Below, piece after piece: positions 17,133 to 24,571 of a stretch of DNA of 64,000 bases. The stretch is from JANXLS01 sp038227045 (GTDB lineage: Bacteria > Planctomycetota > SZUA-567 > H5-PLA8), in assembly GCA_038227045.1 (NCBI GenBank), contig JBBRQD010000017.1, positions 1 to 64,000 on the forward strand. Direction: 5' to 3'. The notes under the pieces were generated by a model. It worked only from the letters and a program-made list of their open reading frames with translations. It was not told the DNA's origin and searched no databases. The number at the start of each line of letters is the position of its first letter. Within the stretch, counting starts at the first letter, position 1. The position numbers were made by a program, and so were the translations under genes.

Positions 17133-18158
17133 ATGCCGCTGAAGAAAATCGTCGTCGCCATGCTGTTGACCCTCTCTCTGGCGGTATTGTGCGTCGAAGA
17201 GAAAAAGCCGGCCAAGCCGCCGGAGCCGGCCGTTACCGATCCCGCTCAAGCCGGCCCGGATTTTGCCGTGCAGGGTGAGTACGTTGGCGAATTCAAGGCG
17301 CGCGATGGCACTGCGCAGAAACTCGGCGCGCAAATCGTTGCGACGGGCCATGGCACGTTCAACGCGTATTTCCTCTCCGGCGGTCTGCCGCACGAAGGCT
17401 GGGACGGTACCACGCGCCTCGAATCGAAAGGCAAGACTGAGAACGAAAAGACCTCCATTGAAGGAGCCATAAGCGCGTCGATTGAAACGGGCGGCGCATT
17501 GAACGGACAGACCGCGAATGGCGAGAAATTTGAATTGAAGAAAGTCATTCGCACAAGCCCCACGATCGGTTTGAAACCGCCTGAAGGCGCGGTGGTGCTT
17601 TTTGACGGCACCGACACCGGTCTGCTCGACCGCAGTTTTATCGACGACCGCAAGCTGCTCAAATCCCTTGTCCCCGCGGGTGGTCCCGCCGGATATGGCC
17701 CGGCGACGAAGAAGACGTACCGTGATTTCTCCATGCATATCGAGTTCCTGACACCGTTCGTTCCCACGGGAAAAATCGGCGAACGCGGCAACAGCGGCGT
17801 GTACCTACAGGAGCGTTACGAAATCCAGATTCTCGATTCGTTCGGCAGCCCGGCCGACCCGCACGAATGCGGCGGAATTTACCGGCAGACCGCCGAATCG
17901 ATCAACATGACGTTTCCGCCGCTGAGCTGGCAGACATACGAGATCGATTTCCAGGCCGCGCGCTACGATGCCGACGGCAAGAAGACCCAAAACGCCGTGG
18001 TGAGCGTGACACACAACGGCGTCAAGGTTCACGACAAGGCCGAGATCAAAACCAAGACCGGCTCTGGAAAGCCCGAGGGCCCGGAGCCGTTGAGCGTGAT
18101 GCTGCAAAGTCACGGATTCCCGGTCTTTTTCCGAAATTGGTGGATTCTGGAGCGCTGA
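17133..18158 (+). CDS. Secreted DUF1080 (3-keto-disaccharide hydrolase type) protein
   Basis: This 341-residue protein has a signal sequence (residues 1-20), a Pro/Lys-rich linker, and an extra N-terminal domain (about 45-145). A DUF1080 domain then begins at 'PEGAVVLFDGTDTGLLDRSF' and includes 'YRDFSMHIEFLTPF', 'GNSGVYLQERYEIQILDSFG', 'CGGIYRQTAESINMTFPPLSWQTYEIDFQAARYD' and 'GPEPLSVMLQSHGFPVFFRNWWI'. The fold is a concanavalin-like jelly roll; family members cleave 3-keto-glycosides. The duplicated layout (accessory domain then catalytic domain) is common in planctomycetes. AAGGA lies just upstream of the ATG. Confidence 0.85.
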   Translation: MPLKKIVVAMLLTLSLAVLCVEEKKPAKPPEPAVTDPAQAGPDFAVQGEYVGEFKARDGTAQKLGAQIVATGHGTFNAYFLSGGLPHEGWDGTTRLESKGKTENEKTSIEGAISASIETGGALNGQTANGEKFELKKVIRTSPTIGLKPPEGAVVLFDGTDTGLLDRSFIDDRKLLKSLVPAGGPAGYGPATKKTYRDFSMHIEFLTPFVPTGKIGERGNSGVYLQERYEIQILDSFGSPADPHECGGIYRQTAESINMTFPPLSWQTYEIDFQAARYDADGKKTQNAVVSVTHNGVKVHDKAEIKTKTGSGKPEGPEPLSVMLQSHGFPVFFRNWWILER

Positions 18159-18168
18159 ATGTAATTAA

Positions 18169-18407
18169 AGAGCCACGCACGTAAGTAAGCGGTTATTGAC
18201 CCGCGCATTTCTAAAGCATCATTCTCGCTTGCGGCGGGCGGCGTTGAACGTCGTTGGTCTCGCACGGCGTATCTTCCCAATACGCCTTTGCTCGACCGCC
18301 TCGTTCAACTTGCCCGGCGCGGCGCGATAATGACGCTTTAGAAACGCGCGGGTCAATAAGACTGTGCGCCCGTAAAAGTAAGGCCGCTTACTTACGTGCG
18401 CGGCTCT
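18169..18407. repeat. GAGCCGCGCACGT palindrome interrupted by a MITE
   Basis: The left arm (18169-18192, starting AGAGCCACGCACGTAAGTAA) and the right arm (18384-18407) are 24-bp inverse repeats with one mismatch. They are pushed apart by MITE copy 3. Undisturbed members with short loops are at 40644-40724, 45686-45764 and 47579-47649. Confidence 0.85.
18194..18358 (+). repeat. MITE-like palindromic element, copy 3 (nested)
   Basis: A 161-bp element (18196-18356) is nearly identical to copy 2 and has the cleanest ends: TTGACCCGCGCATTTCTAAA at the left and TTTAGAAACGCGCGGGTCAA at the right, with TA on both outer sides. It lies inside the palindrome 18169-18407, which shows that the element inserted after that repeat was in place. 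Confidence 0.88.
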
Positions 18408-18461
18408 TTGTCGGGCATTTTTCTGCTGCTTTGCAGGCATTAGTCGTATATTCTAAAGCAC

Positions 18462-18803
18462 ATGGAATTGAGCCCGTTTTCATCCAATTCTCCCGGCAAG
18501 CCGGGTGTCGCCGAACCCGCTGCCACGCCGACCGCGCAGACCACGCCGCGCCTGGCGCCGCGGTATCGTGTGCTGATTCACAATGACGATGTGACGCCGA
18601 TGGATTTTGTGGTCCAAGTACTGACCCGCTTTTTCAAGAAAGAGGCGACGGAAGCCATCGACATTATGCTGGAGGCTCACAGCCGGGACGTCGCGCTCGT
18701 TGACATAATGGGGCTTGAAGAAGCGGAATTTCGCGTCGATCAAGCCCATTCCCTCGCGCGCGGCGCCAAATACCCCCTGTCGTTTTCGATTGAACCGGAA
18801 TAA
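18462..18803 (+). CDS. clpS: ClpS, adaptor of the ClpAP protease
   Basis: This 113-residue protein delivers N-degron substrates to ClpA. After a 33-residue variable tail it shows the ClpS core: 'YRVLIHNDDVTPMDFVVQVLTRFF' (N41, D42, D43 of the N-end-rule pocket region), 'AIDIMLEAHSRDVALVDIMGLEEAEFRVDQAHSLARG'. The canonical HxxG is replaced by 'AHSRD', a variation in the helix lining the pocket. It precedes the tat gene array; clpA is not in the window. Confidence 0.85.
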   Translation: MELSPFSSNSPGKPGVAEPAATPTAQTTPRLAPRYRVLIHNDDVTPMDFVVQVLTRFFKKEATEAIDIMLEAHSRDVALVDIMGLEEAEFRVDQAHSLARGAKYPLSFSIEPE

Positions 18804-18826
18804 CACGATTTGCCCAGCTTTCCTTT

Positions 18827-18854
18827 TGAATGCCATTTTTTCCGGGGTATACTC
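18827..18854 (+). promoter_or_regulatory. Sigma-70-like promoter for the tat array
   Basis: TTGAAT (18827-18832) and TATACT (18849-18854) lie 16 bp apart, about 85 bp upstream of the tatA start. Identified by eye. Confidence 0.4.
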
Positions 18855-18937
18855 AGTAAAAGAGGTTCTCGCTTCGTCTTAGTCTTATTGCGATGAGCCG
18901 GGAACCGGTCGTTGTTTGGAAAAGGAGATTCGCCGTG

Positions 18938-19165
18938 ATGCCTAATCTTGTTGTTGCAAATTTGGAAAACCCGTGGCTTCTGCTCGGGATCCTGCTGGTC
19001 ATTTTTCTATTCTTCGGGCACAAACTGCCGCAGGTTGCGCGCAGCCTGGGTTCGAGTGTCAGCGAATTTAAAAAGGGCGTAAAAGCGGGCGAAACGGAGG
19101 CCACTCAGGAAGAAGCCGCCGAAAAAGAGAAGGAAAAGGTCGAACACGCCGACGTGAAGAAGTAA
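18938..19165 (+). CDS. tatA: TatA-like twin-arginine translocase component
   Basis: This 75-residue protein has the TatA plan: a short N-terminal segment, one membrane helix ('WLLLGILLVIFLFFG', about residues 13-27), the hinge 'FFGHKLPQVARSLGSSVSEFKKGVKAG' forming the amphipathic helix, and a charged Glu/Lys tail. TatA proteins form the variable pore that carries folded proteins. The ATG at 18938 follows AAGGAG by about 11 bp; GTG at 18935 is an alternative. Two more TatA-like genes follow at once; tatC is not in the window. Two DUF1501 proteins here carry RR-type signals and are plausible substrates. Confidence 0.88.
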   Translation: MPNLVVANLENPWLLLGILLVIFLFFGHKLPQVARSLGSSVSEFKKGVKAGETEATQEEAAEKEKEKVEHADVKK

Positions 19166-19188
19166 GCACACATAAGCCGGGGTGCAGC

Positions 19189-19320
19189 GTGTTTGCATTT
19201 TTCAACAACATAAACTCCTCCTCAATGGTTGTGCTGGGGCTGCTGGGTATGTTACTCTTCGGCAAGGATCTTCCGTTCATCACGCGCAAACTCTCGAAGT
19301 GGATGAACGATTGGCGTTGA
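19189..19320 (+). CDS. Miniature TatA-like protein, 43 residues
   Basis: A short frame starting at GTG 19189 encodes 43 residues. It has the run 'NNINSSSMVVLGLLGMLLFGKDLP' and then 'FITRKLSKWMNDWR', stopping inside the amphipathic helix. It matches the first 40 residues of the next gene closely (NNIN.SSM.VLGLLG.LLFGKDLP.I.RKL), so it is a coding paralogue and not chance. The acidic tail of normal TatA is absent. It lies 23 bp after tatA and 43 bp before the third gene. The start codon has only a weak GGGG ahead of it. It could be a functional short TatE-like subunit or a truncated duplicate. Confidence 0.65.
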   Translation: MFAFFNNINSSSMVVLGLLGMLLFGKDLPFITRKLSKWMNDWR

Positions 19321-19363
19321 ACACTTAACTCAGGACTGGGCATTCAGGACTCGGACCTTTTTT

Positions 19364-19888
19364 ATGTCTCCCACGTTTGCCTTCTTAAATAACATCAATG
19401 CATCCTCGATGTTTGTGCTGGGGCTGCTGGGGCTGTTGCTGTTCGGCAAAGACCTCCCGCTCATTGCGCGCAAACTAGCGAAGGAATATTTTCGCTACAA
19501 GAAAATGATCAACGACGCAACGTCGGACATCCAGCGCGAGATGGAATCCGCCGCCAACCACCTCGAAGAAGAAAAACGCCGCTTCGAATCCGATGTCAAT
19601 TCGACCGTCCCCTCGCTCGACCACGTGGTCAATTCAGACTCAACACCAAAGCAAATAGAGTCGAGCAACGGCAGTTCGTATGGCGACATTCCAGCCGATC
19701 CGCCGCCGTATTCCAACGCCACCCCGCAAAAACCATCCGCCGATCCGCTCTCGCTCGACGTCCCGGCGCCCTCGTCGCTCTCGCATCGAGCCACCGACCC
19801 TGCCAAATCGCCGGCCGCTCAAGTCGCCGCGCTCGATACGTTCCAAAAAGGCGTGCCGCCACCGACCAAAATTCCGCCCCCAATCTGA
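19364..19888 (+). CDS. TatA/TatB-like protein with long Pro-rich tail
   Basis: This 174-residue protein has a membrane helix ('SSMFVLGLLGLLLFG', about 15-29), the hinge FGKDLP, an amphipathic helix ('LIARKLAKEYFRYKKMIND') and a predicted coiled coil to about residue 85. A Pro/Ser-rich disordered tail to residue 174 ends in 'GVPPPTKIPPPI'. The longer helical region after the hinge is more like TatB, which receives signal peptides with TatC. It is the third gene of the array and the closest relative of the 43-residue protein before it. Confidence 0.75.
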   Translation: MSPTFAFLNNINASSMFVLGLLGLLLFGKDLPLIARKLAKEYFRYKKMINDATSDIQREMESAANHLEEEKRRFESDVNSTVPSLDHVVNSDSTPKQIESSNGSSYGDIPADPPPYSNATPQKPSADPLSLDVPAPSSLSHRATDPAKSPAAQVAALDTFQKGVPPPTKIPPPI

Positions 19889-19904
19889 ATGCTGCTGTTT
19901 ATTC

Positions 19905-20026
19905 AGCCGTTAGACTTAATCGCGGATGAACGCAAATTAACGCTGATTACCGCAGATGGTTTTTGAGCATTTATTTGTGGTAATCCGCGTTCATCCGCGA
20001 TTGATTTTGCGTCGGAATAAACAGTT
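19905..20026. repeat. Nested inverted repeat containing GCGGATGAACGC
   Basis: Three sets of arms are nested: CTGTTTATTC (19905-19914) with GAATAAACAG (20017-20026), AATCGCGGATGAACGC (19919-19934) with its exact inverse (19987-20002), and an inner GATTACCGCAGAT with ATTTGTGGTAATC. The same GCGTTCATCCGCGATT phrase occurs at about 48592-48607. It separates the tat array from pcrA. Confidence 0.75.
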
Positions 20027-20115
20027 TGCCTTTCGCTATGCGCTCGCCCGCCGACCGTTTATACTCAGTCATATCGATCGGCCCTGAAACGTGATACTTG
20101 GAACCTGAAACTCGG

Positions 20116-22551
20116 ATGTCCCTCGACAAAATCTTTGCAAATTTGAACCCGCCGCAGCGCGAGGCCGTCGAGACGATCGAAGGACCGCTGCTGATTCTGG
20201 CGGGCGCCGGTTCGGGCAAGACGCGCGTCGTCACCCGCCGCATCGCCAACATCATGGCGTGCGGTGCGAGGCCGTGGGAAGTGCTGGCGATCACGTTCAC
20301 CAACAAAGCCGCTGGCGAAATGAAACGGCGTGTCGAGGAGCTTGTCGGCGTGACCGGCGCATGGGTTTCGACGTTCCACAGCTTCTGCGCGCGCATCCTG
20401 CGCCGCGAAGCCGAAGCGCTGGGGTATTCGCGCGATTTTACGATTTACGACGACGAAGATTCGATGGGTATCATCAAAAATGTGCTCAAAGAAATGGGCG
20501 TGGACAAGGAAGACAAACGCCTCGGCGCGCGCGCGGTGCGCCAGGAAATTTCGGGATTCAAGAACAAAGTCATTTCCCCGGACGAGGTGCCCGACGGCAT
20601 GTTTCACGACCGCCTCATCAAGCAGGCGTATGTCGGCTATGAAAAAGAACTGCGCAAGAATCTCGCGTTCGATTTCGACGACTTGCTGATCCAGACCGTG
20701 CAGCTTTTCCGCAGCCGTCCGGAGATTCTGGAGCGCTATCAGGATCGCTTCCGCTACATTCTCGTCGACGAATACCAGGACACCAACGCCTGCCAGTATC
20801 ACCTGGTCAAAGCGCTCGGCTCGAAGCACCGCAACGTCTGCGCGACAGGCGATCCGGACCAATCGATCTACGGTTGGCGCGGCGCGGACGTGCGCAACAT
20901 TCTCTCGTTCGAAAAAGATTTTCCCGAAGCGAAGATCGTCAAGCTCGAACAGAATTACCGCTCGACGAAGATCATTTTGAAAGCCGCCGATTCGGTCATC
21001 GAACACAACGAAGAACGCAAGCCGAAATCGCTCTGGACCGAAAATGACGACGGCGAACCGATCACGCTTTTGCAAACCTCCGACGAACAGATGGAGTCGT
21101 ACCAGGTCGCGCGGCGCATCGCCGATCACGTTCGCGGCGGCCGGACTTACAACGACATCGCGGTCTTTTACCGCACGAACGCGCAGTCGCGCGCGGTTGA
21201 AACGGCGCTGATCCAGTCGAGCATTCCCTATCAATTGATCGGCGGGACGGCGTTTTACGAACGGCGCGAAATCAAGGACGCGCTCGCGTATCTGCGTCTG
21301 ATCGTCAATCCCAAAGACGACGCGGCGTTTCGACGCATCGTCAACGTGCCGCGGCGCGCGCTGGGCGAGGCGGCGATCGAGTTGATTGAAATCGAAGCAA
21401 ACCGCACCGGCAAGTCTCTGTTGGAGACGCTGGATGGCCCCGACGCGGAGCAATTCTTCGGCAACTTCAAAGGCAAAGCGCGGCAGGGTCTGATTCAGTT
21501 CGCGCGCCTGATGGACGTGCTGCGCGCACTGCCGCAATATCCCGTCGCGGACGTGCTGCGCGGGCTGCTGGAGGACAGCGGCCTGCGCCAGTCGCTGGAG
21601 GACGCGGGCGAAAAAGAACGCGTTGACAATCTCAACGAACTGGTCAACGCCGCAGCCGAATTCGACCGCGAAAACGACCCGGCAACAGTCGTCGTTCCCG
21701 AAGGGCCGCCGCCCGAACCCGGTGCGTTCGATGGTGCCGAAGAACTCGCGCAGCGCAACGCGTCGCTGGCCGGCTTTCTCGAAAACAGCGCCCTGCTCGC
21801 GCCGACGGACAACTTCAATCCCGACGCGGACCGCGTGACGCTGATGACGCTCCACATGGCGAAGGGGCTTGAGTTTCCGATCGTGTTTCTGACCGGCCTC
21901 GAAGAAGGCTTGATGCCGATGCTGCGCAATCAAACGTTTGGCGAAGAGGACAAAAAATCGCTCGAAGAAGAACGCCGCCTGATGTACGTCGGCATCACGC
22001 GTGCGATGGAAAAGCTGTACCTGACGCTGACTCGTTACCGTATGAAATACGGCAAAACCGACAACGCCATTCCGTCGCGTTTCCTCGAAGAAATTCCGGA
22101 GATGTTGCTGGAAAGTGGCGCGGGCGTCCCGCCCACGCAAAAATTTGCCGTGCCATTCGATTGGGACGAAGACAGCGGCGACGAAGCCCCCACATTTCTC
22201 AAGAAACGCAAAGCCCCCGATCCGTTCGTGGATTTCGAGCGCGAAGTCGCGGGCGATCTGGACGAAGCGCCAGCCGCATTTCACTCAATTCTTCCCACAG
22301 TGAAATCTTCGCGCCGCGTCGATCCGGCAGTGAAACACATTATCGACAAAATCTTCGCGGACGACATCGTTCAAGACGACCCCAACGCGTTTGAAATTGG
22401 AGACCGCGTGCGGCACGAGATGTTCGGCGAAGGCGTCGTGGACGCCGTGACCGGTAGCGGGTTGAATACAAAGCTGCGCATTAATTTCCGCAAGAGCGGG
22501 ATGAAATTGCTGCTTCTGAGCATGGCGGCGAGCAAGCTGGGCAAGATGTAA
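20116..22551 (+). CDS. pcrA: PcrA/UvrD-type superfamily 1 DNA helicase
   Basis: This 811-residue 3'-5' helicase has all SF1A motifs: 'LNPPQREAVE' (Q motif), Walker A AGAGSGKT (residues 29-36), 'FTNKAAGEMKRRV' (Ia), 'ILVDEYQDTN' (Walker B), 'GDPDQSIYGWRGAD' (III), 'LEQNYRSTKIIL' (IV), 'LMTLHMAKGLEFPIVFLTGLEEGLMP' (V) and 'EERRLMYVGITRAMEKLYLT' (VI). A Tudor-like end ('VRHEMFGEGVVDAVTGSG...LRINF') is typical of PcrA. It acts in excision repair and replication restart. The ATG at 20116 is preferred; TTG at 20098 is upstream in frame. queG starts 16 bp after it. Confidence 0.96.
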   Translation: MSLDKIFANLNPPQREAVETIEGPLLILAGAGSGKTRVVTRRIANIMACGARPWEVLAITFTNKAAGEMKRRVEELVGVTGAWVSTFHSFCARILRREAEALGYSRDFTIYDDEDSMGIIKNVLKEMGVDKEDKRLGARAVRQEISGFKNKVISPDEVPDGMFHDRLIKQAYVGYEKELRKNLAFDFDDLLIQTVQLFRSRPEILERYQDRFRYILVDEYQDTNACQYHLVKALGSKHRNVCATGDPDQSIYGWRGADVRNILSFEKDFPEAKIVKLEQNYRSTKIILKAADSVIEHNEERKPKSLWTENDDGEPITLLQTSDEQMESYQVARRIADHVRGGRTYNDIAVFYRTNAQSRAVETALIQSSIPYQLIGGTAFYERREIKDALAYLRLIVNPKDDAAFRRIVNVPRRALGEAAIELIEIEANRTGKSLLETLDGPDAEQFFGNFKGKARQGLIQFARLMDVLRALPQYPVADVLRGLLEDSGLRQSLEDAGEKERVDNLNELVNAAAEFDRENDPATVVVPEGPPPEPGAFDGAEELAQRNASLAGFLENSALLAPTDNFNPDADRVTLMTLHMAKGLEFPIVFLTGLEEGLMPMLRNQTFGEEDKKSLEEERRLMYVGITRAMEKLYLTLTRYRMKYGKTDNAIPSRFLEEIPEMLLESGAGVPPTQKFAVPFDWDEDSGDEAPTFLKKRKAPDPFVDFEREVAGDLDEAPAAFHSILPTVKSSRRVDPAVKHIIDKIFADDIVQDDPNAFEIGDRVRHEMFGEGVVDAVTGSGLNTKLRINFRKSGMKLLLLSMAASKLGKM

Positions 22552-22567
22552 TCGTAGACCATTCATT

Positions 22568-23665
22568 ATGGCAGAGCATCCAAAAATTCTTTCGCCTTCC
22601 GAAATGAACGCGGCGGCGAAAGTGCTGGCCTCCAAACATGGCTTTGTGCTCAGCGGGATTGCGCTCGTCCCGGAAGACGGAGCCGCGCCGCGTGCGGAGT
22701 CGTTGCTTCAATGGATTTCGAACGGCTCGCATGGGCCGCTGATTTATATGACGGAGACCGCCGGCCGGCGTGGCAATATCCGCACGCGATTTTCCTGGGC
22801 GCGTTCGGTGTTGTGTCTGGCGGCGTTTTACGACGGTAAAAAATCCGGCCAGGTCGGGCGGGATCTTTCCGCGCATGTTGCGCGGTACGCGCGCGGACGG
22901 GACTACCATCGCGTCTTCGAAAAGCGCTTGAAGAAACTGTCGCGCGAACTGATCGAATCGGGAATGTGCTCGCGCGCTCATTACTACACGGATACCGGGC
23001 CGGTTCTGGAACGCGCGTGGGCGGAGGCTGCCGGCCTCGGTTGGGCCGGCAAGAATACCTGCCTGATTCACCCGCGCAAAGGTTCCTACACGCTGCTGGC
23101 CGAAATGATTCTGGATTGCACACCGGCACCGGATGCGCCGATGGCGTTCCACTGCGGCACATGCACTCGCTGCCTGGATGCCTGCCCGACGCAGGCGTTC
23201 AGCGCGCCCTTCGTGTTGGACGCGTCGAAATGTCTCGTCACCTACAACATCGAATTGAACGGAAACACGCCGCGCGATCTGTGGGAGCAGCAGGGAAAAT
23301 GGGCCGCCGGCTGCGATATATGCCAGGAGGTCTGCCCATTCAATGCCCCTGCGCGAATCGCCGCGCCGGACCCGGAACTGGCGGAGCCGCTGCCCTGGCA
23401 ATCGATGAGCCTCAAGGATTGCATTATCATGGATCGCATCGAATTCGATAGCCGCTTCGTCTCCAGCACGCTGCGGCGAACGGGTGTCAGGGGCCTGCGT
23501 TTGGGGGCGATCACGGCGGCCGGAAACTGCGGCGCGACCGAATGCATCAAAGCACTGAACGCTTGTCTCGGCGACGCGGACGCGGCGATCCGTGAGCGGG
23601 CCGCGTGGGCGCTGGCGAAATTGGGCGTGCCGCCGCAGTTGGAAGCATTCAATTTACAGCAGTAG
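22568..23665 (+). CDS. queG: Epoxyqueuosine reductase QueG
   Basis: This 365-residue cobalamin and iron-sulfur enzyme performs the last step of queuosine formation in tRNA. The catalytic aspartate region 'RAHYYTDTGPVLERAWAEAAGLGWAGKNTCLI' is clear, as are two 4Fe-4S motifs, 'CGTCTRCLDACPTQA' and 'CDICQEVCPFN'. A short HEAT-like helical tail ('AITAAGNCGATECIKALNACLGDADAAIRERAAWALAKLG') completes the expected length. It follows pcrA by 16 bp. A QueD-like fold protein is encoded at 57462-58298; other que genes are not in view. Confidence 0.94.
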   Translation: MAEHPKILSPSEMNAAAKVLASKHGFVLSGIALVPEDGAAPRAESLLQWISNGSHGPLIYMTETAGRRGNIRTRFSWARSVLCLAAFYDGKKSGQVGRDLSAHVARYARGRDYHRVFEKRLKKLSRELIESGMCSRAHYYTDTGPVLERAWAEAAGLGWAGKNTCLIHPRKGSYTLLAEMILDCTPAPDAPMAFHCGTCTRCLDACPTQAFSAPFVLDASKCLVTYNIELNGNTPRDLWEQQGKWAAGCDICQEVCPFNAPARIAAPDPELAEPLPWQSMSLKDCIIMDRIEFDSRFVSSTLRRTGVRGLRLGAITAAGNCGATECIKALNACLGDADAAIRERAAWALAKLGVPPQLEAFNLQQ

Positions 23666-23749
23666 CGTTTCCATCGCACGCGTCTTATTATTATGTAGCG
23701 CGCGCGATCCTCTTTCTGATATAAAGCGGACGTTCGGAATGGAGTGCGT

Positions 23750-24559
23750 ATGAGAAAGCGTCCCGATCCCCCTTCCATATCTAATCTCGCGCTGGGCGGT
23801 GTTGCAGCCTTGTTTGTCGTGACACTCGGCGTTTTGGGCGGATTGTATTATAGTCTGCGCGCGGGCCGAGCCGCGGCGCTGGCTAAATCGGCACCATCGG
23901 CGCAGCTCGCTTCTGTTGAAAATTCCGCGCTGAAAACACCCATTGAAAATAGTCCGCCAACTGTTCAAGTCGAAAACGACGCGCCGGTGATTCGAGTTGC
24001 GCTGAAATCCGGCGACGCGACGCCGATCGTGGAACCTCAACAAAAACTCGTCGCACAAACAGCCGCCGCACCCGAGCGAGAATCTGTAAAAACAGAAGAG
24101 CTTGCGAATTCCGCGACGCCGTTGCCCGCCGTCGCGAAGGAAAGCAGCAACGAGTTGGTGCCGGACGTAACCGGCCTCAGTTACACCGCGAAAAAAGCGC
24201 TCTCCAACGGCGGAGACGCGTCGAGCATGGTCAAGCCCGGCGACAACCGGCCCGGCAAGAAACCCGACGCGAAAAAGCCGATTCCCGCCGTTCCGGTTGT
24301 GCCGCCCAAAACGCCAGTCAAGCCCGAACCCCCGAAGGCAGCTCAGCCCAAAACCGAACCCGCGAAACCGCCCGGTCTTCCGGCGATCGATCCGTTGAAG
24401 ATCGACATTTCGAAGGCTCCAGTGTATGTACTCAACGATGGCCGCCGCATCCGCGCGCTTGCCGTGCGCGAAAACGGAACCAACATTACGGTCAAAAACG
24501 AAGTGGGAATGGACATCACCTTTAAGAAGAGCGATGTGAAAGAAATTGTGCGCGGCTGA
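23750..24559 (+). CDS. Membrane-anchored Pro/Lys-rich protein
   Basis: This 269-residue protein has a short basic cytoplasmic start, one membrane helix (about 14-36, 'GGVAALFVVTLGVLGGLYY'), and a low-complexity Ala/Pro/Lys-rich stretch (about 38-210). The compact C-terminal domain is 'KAPVYVLNDGRRIRALAVRENGTNITVKNEVGMDITFKKSDVKEI'. The last part looks like a small beta domain of the sort fused to envelope-spanning linkers, analogous to TonB-like architecture without a recognisable TonB motif. No family is assigned. It lies 12 bp before a DUF1501 gene and may be co-transcribed with it. ATG 23750 is chosen over GTG 23744. Confidence 0.65.
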   Translation: MRKRPDPPSISNLALGGVAALFVVTLGVLGGLYYSLRAGRAAALAKSAPSAQLASVENSALKTPIENSPPTVQVENDAPVIRVALKSGDATPIVEPQQKLVAQTAAAPERESVKTEELANSATPLPAVAKESSNELVPDVTGLSYTAKKALSNGGDASSMVKPGDNRPGKKPDAKKPIPAVPVVPPKTPVKPEPPKAAQPKTEPAKPPGLPAIDPLKIDISKAPVYVLNDGRRIRALAVRENGTNITVKNEVGMDITFKKSDVKEIVRG

Positions 24560-24571
24560 ATACATTGATTA

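Noticed and set aside
20065..22284. 739-codon frame antisense to pcrA
   Set aside because: It mirrors a certain helicase gene; the long open antisense frame is explained by GC-rich codon use.
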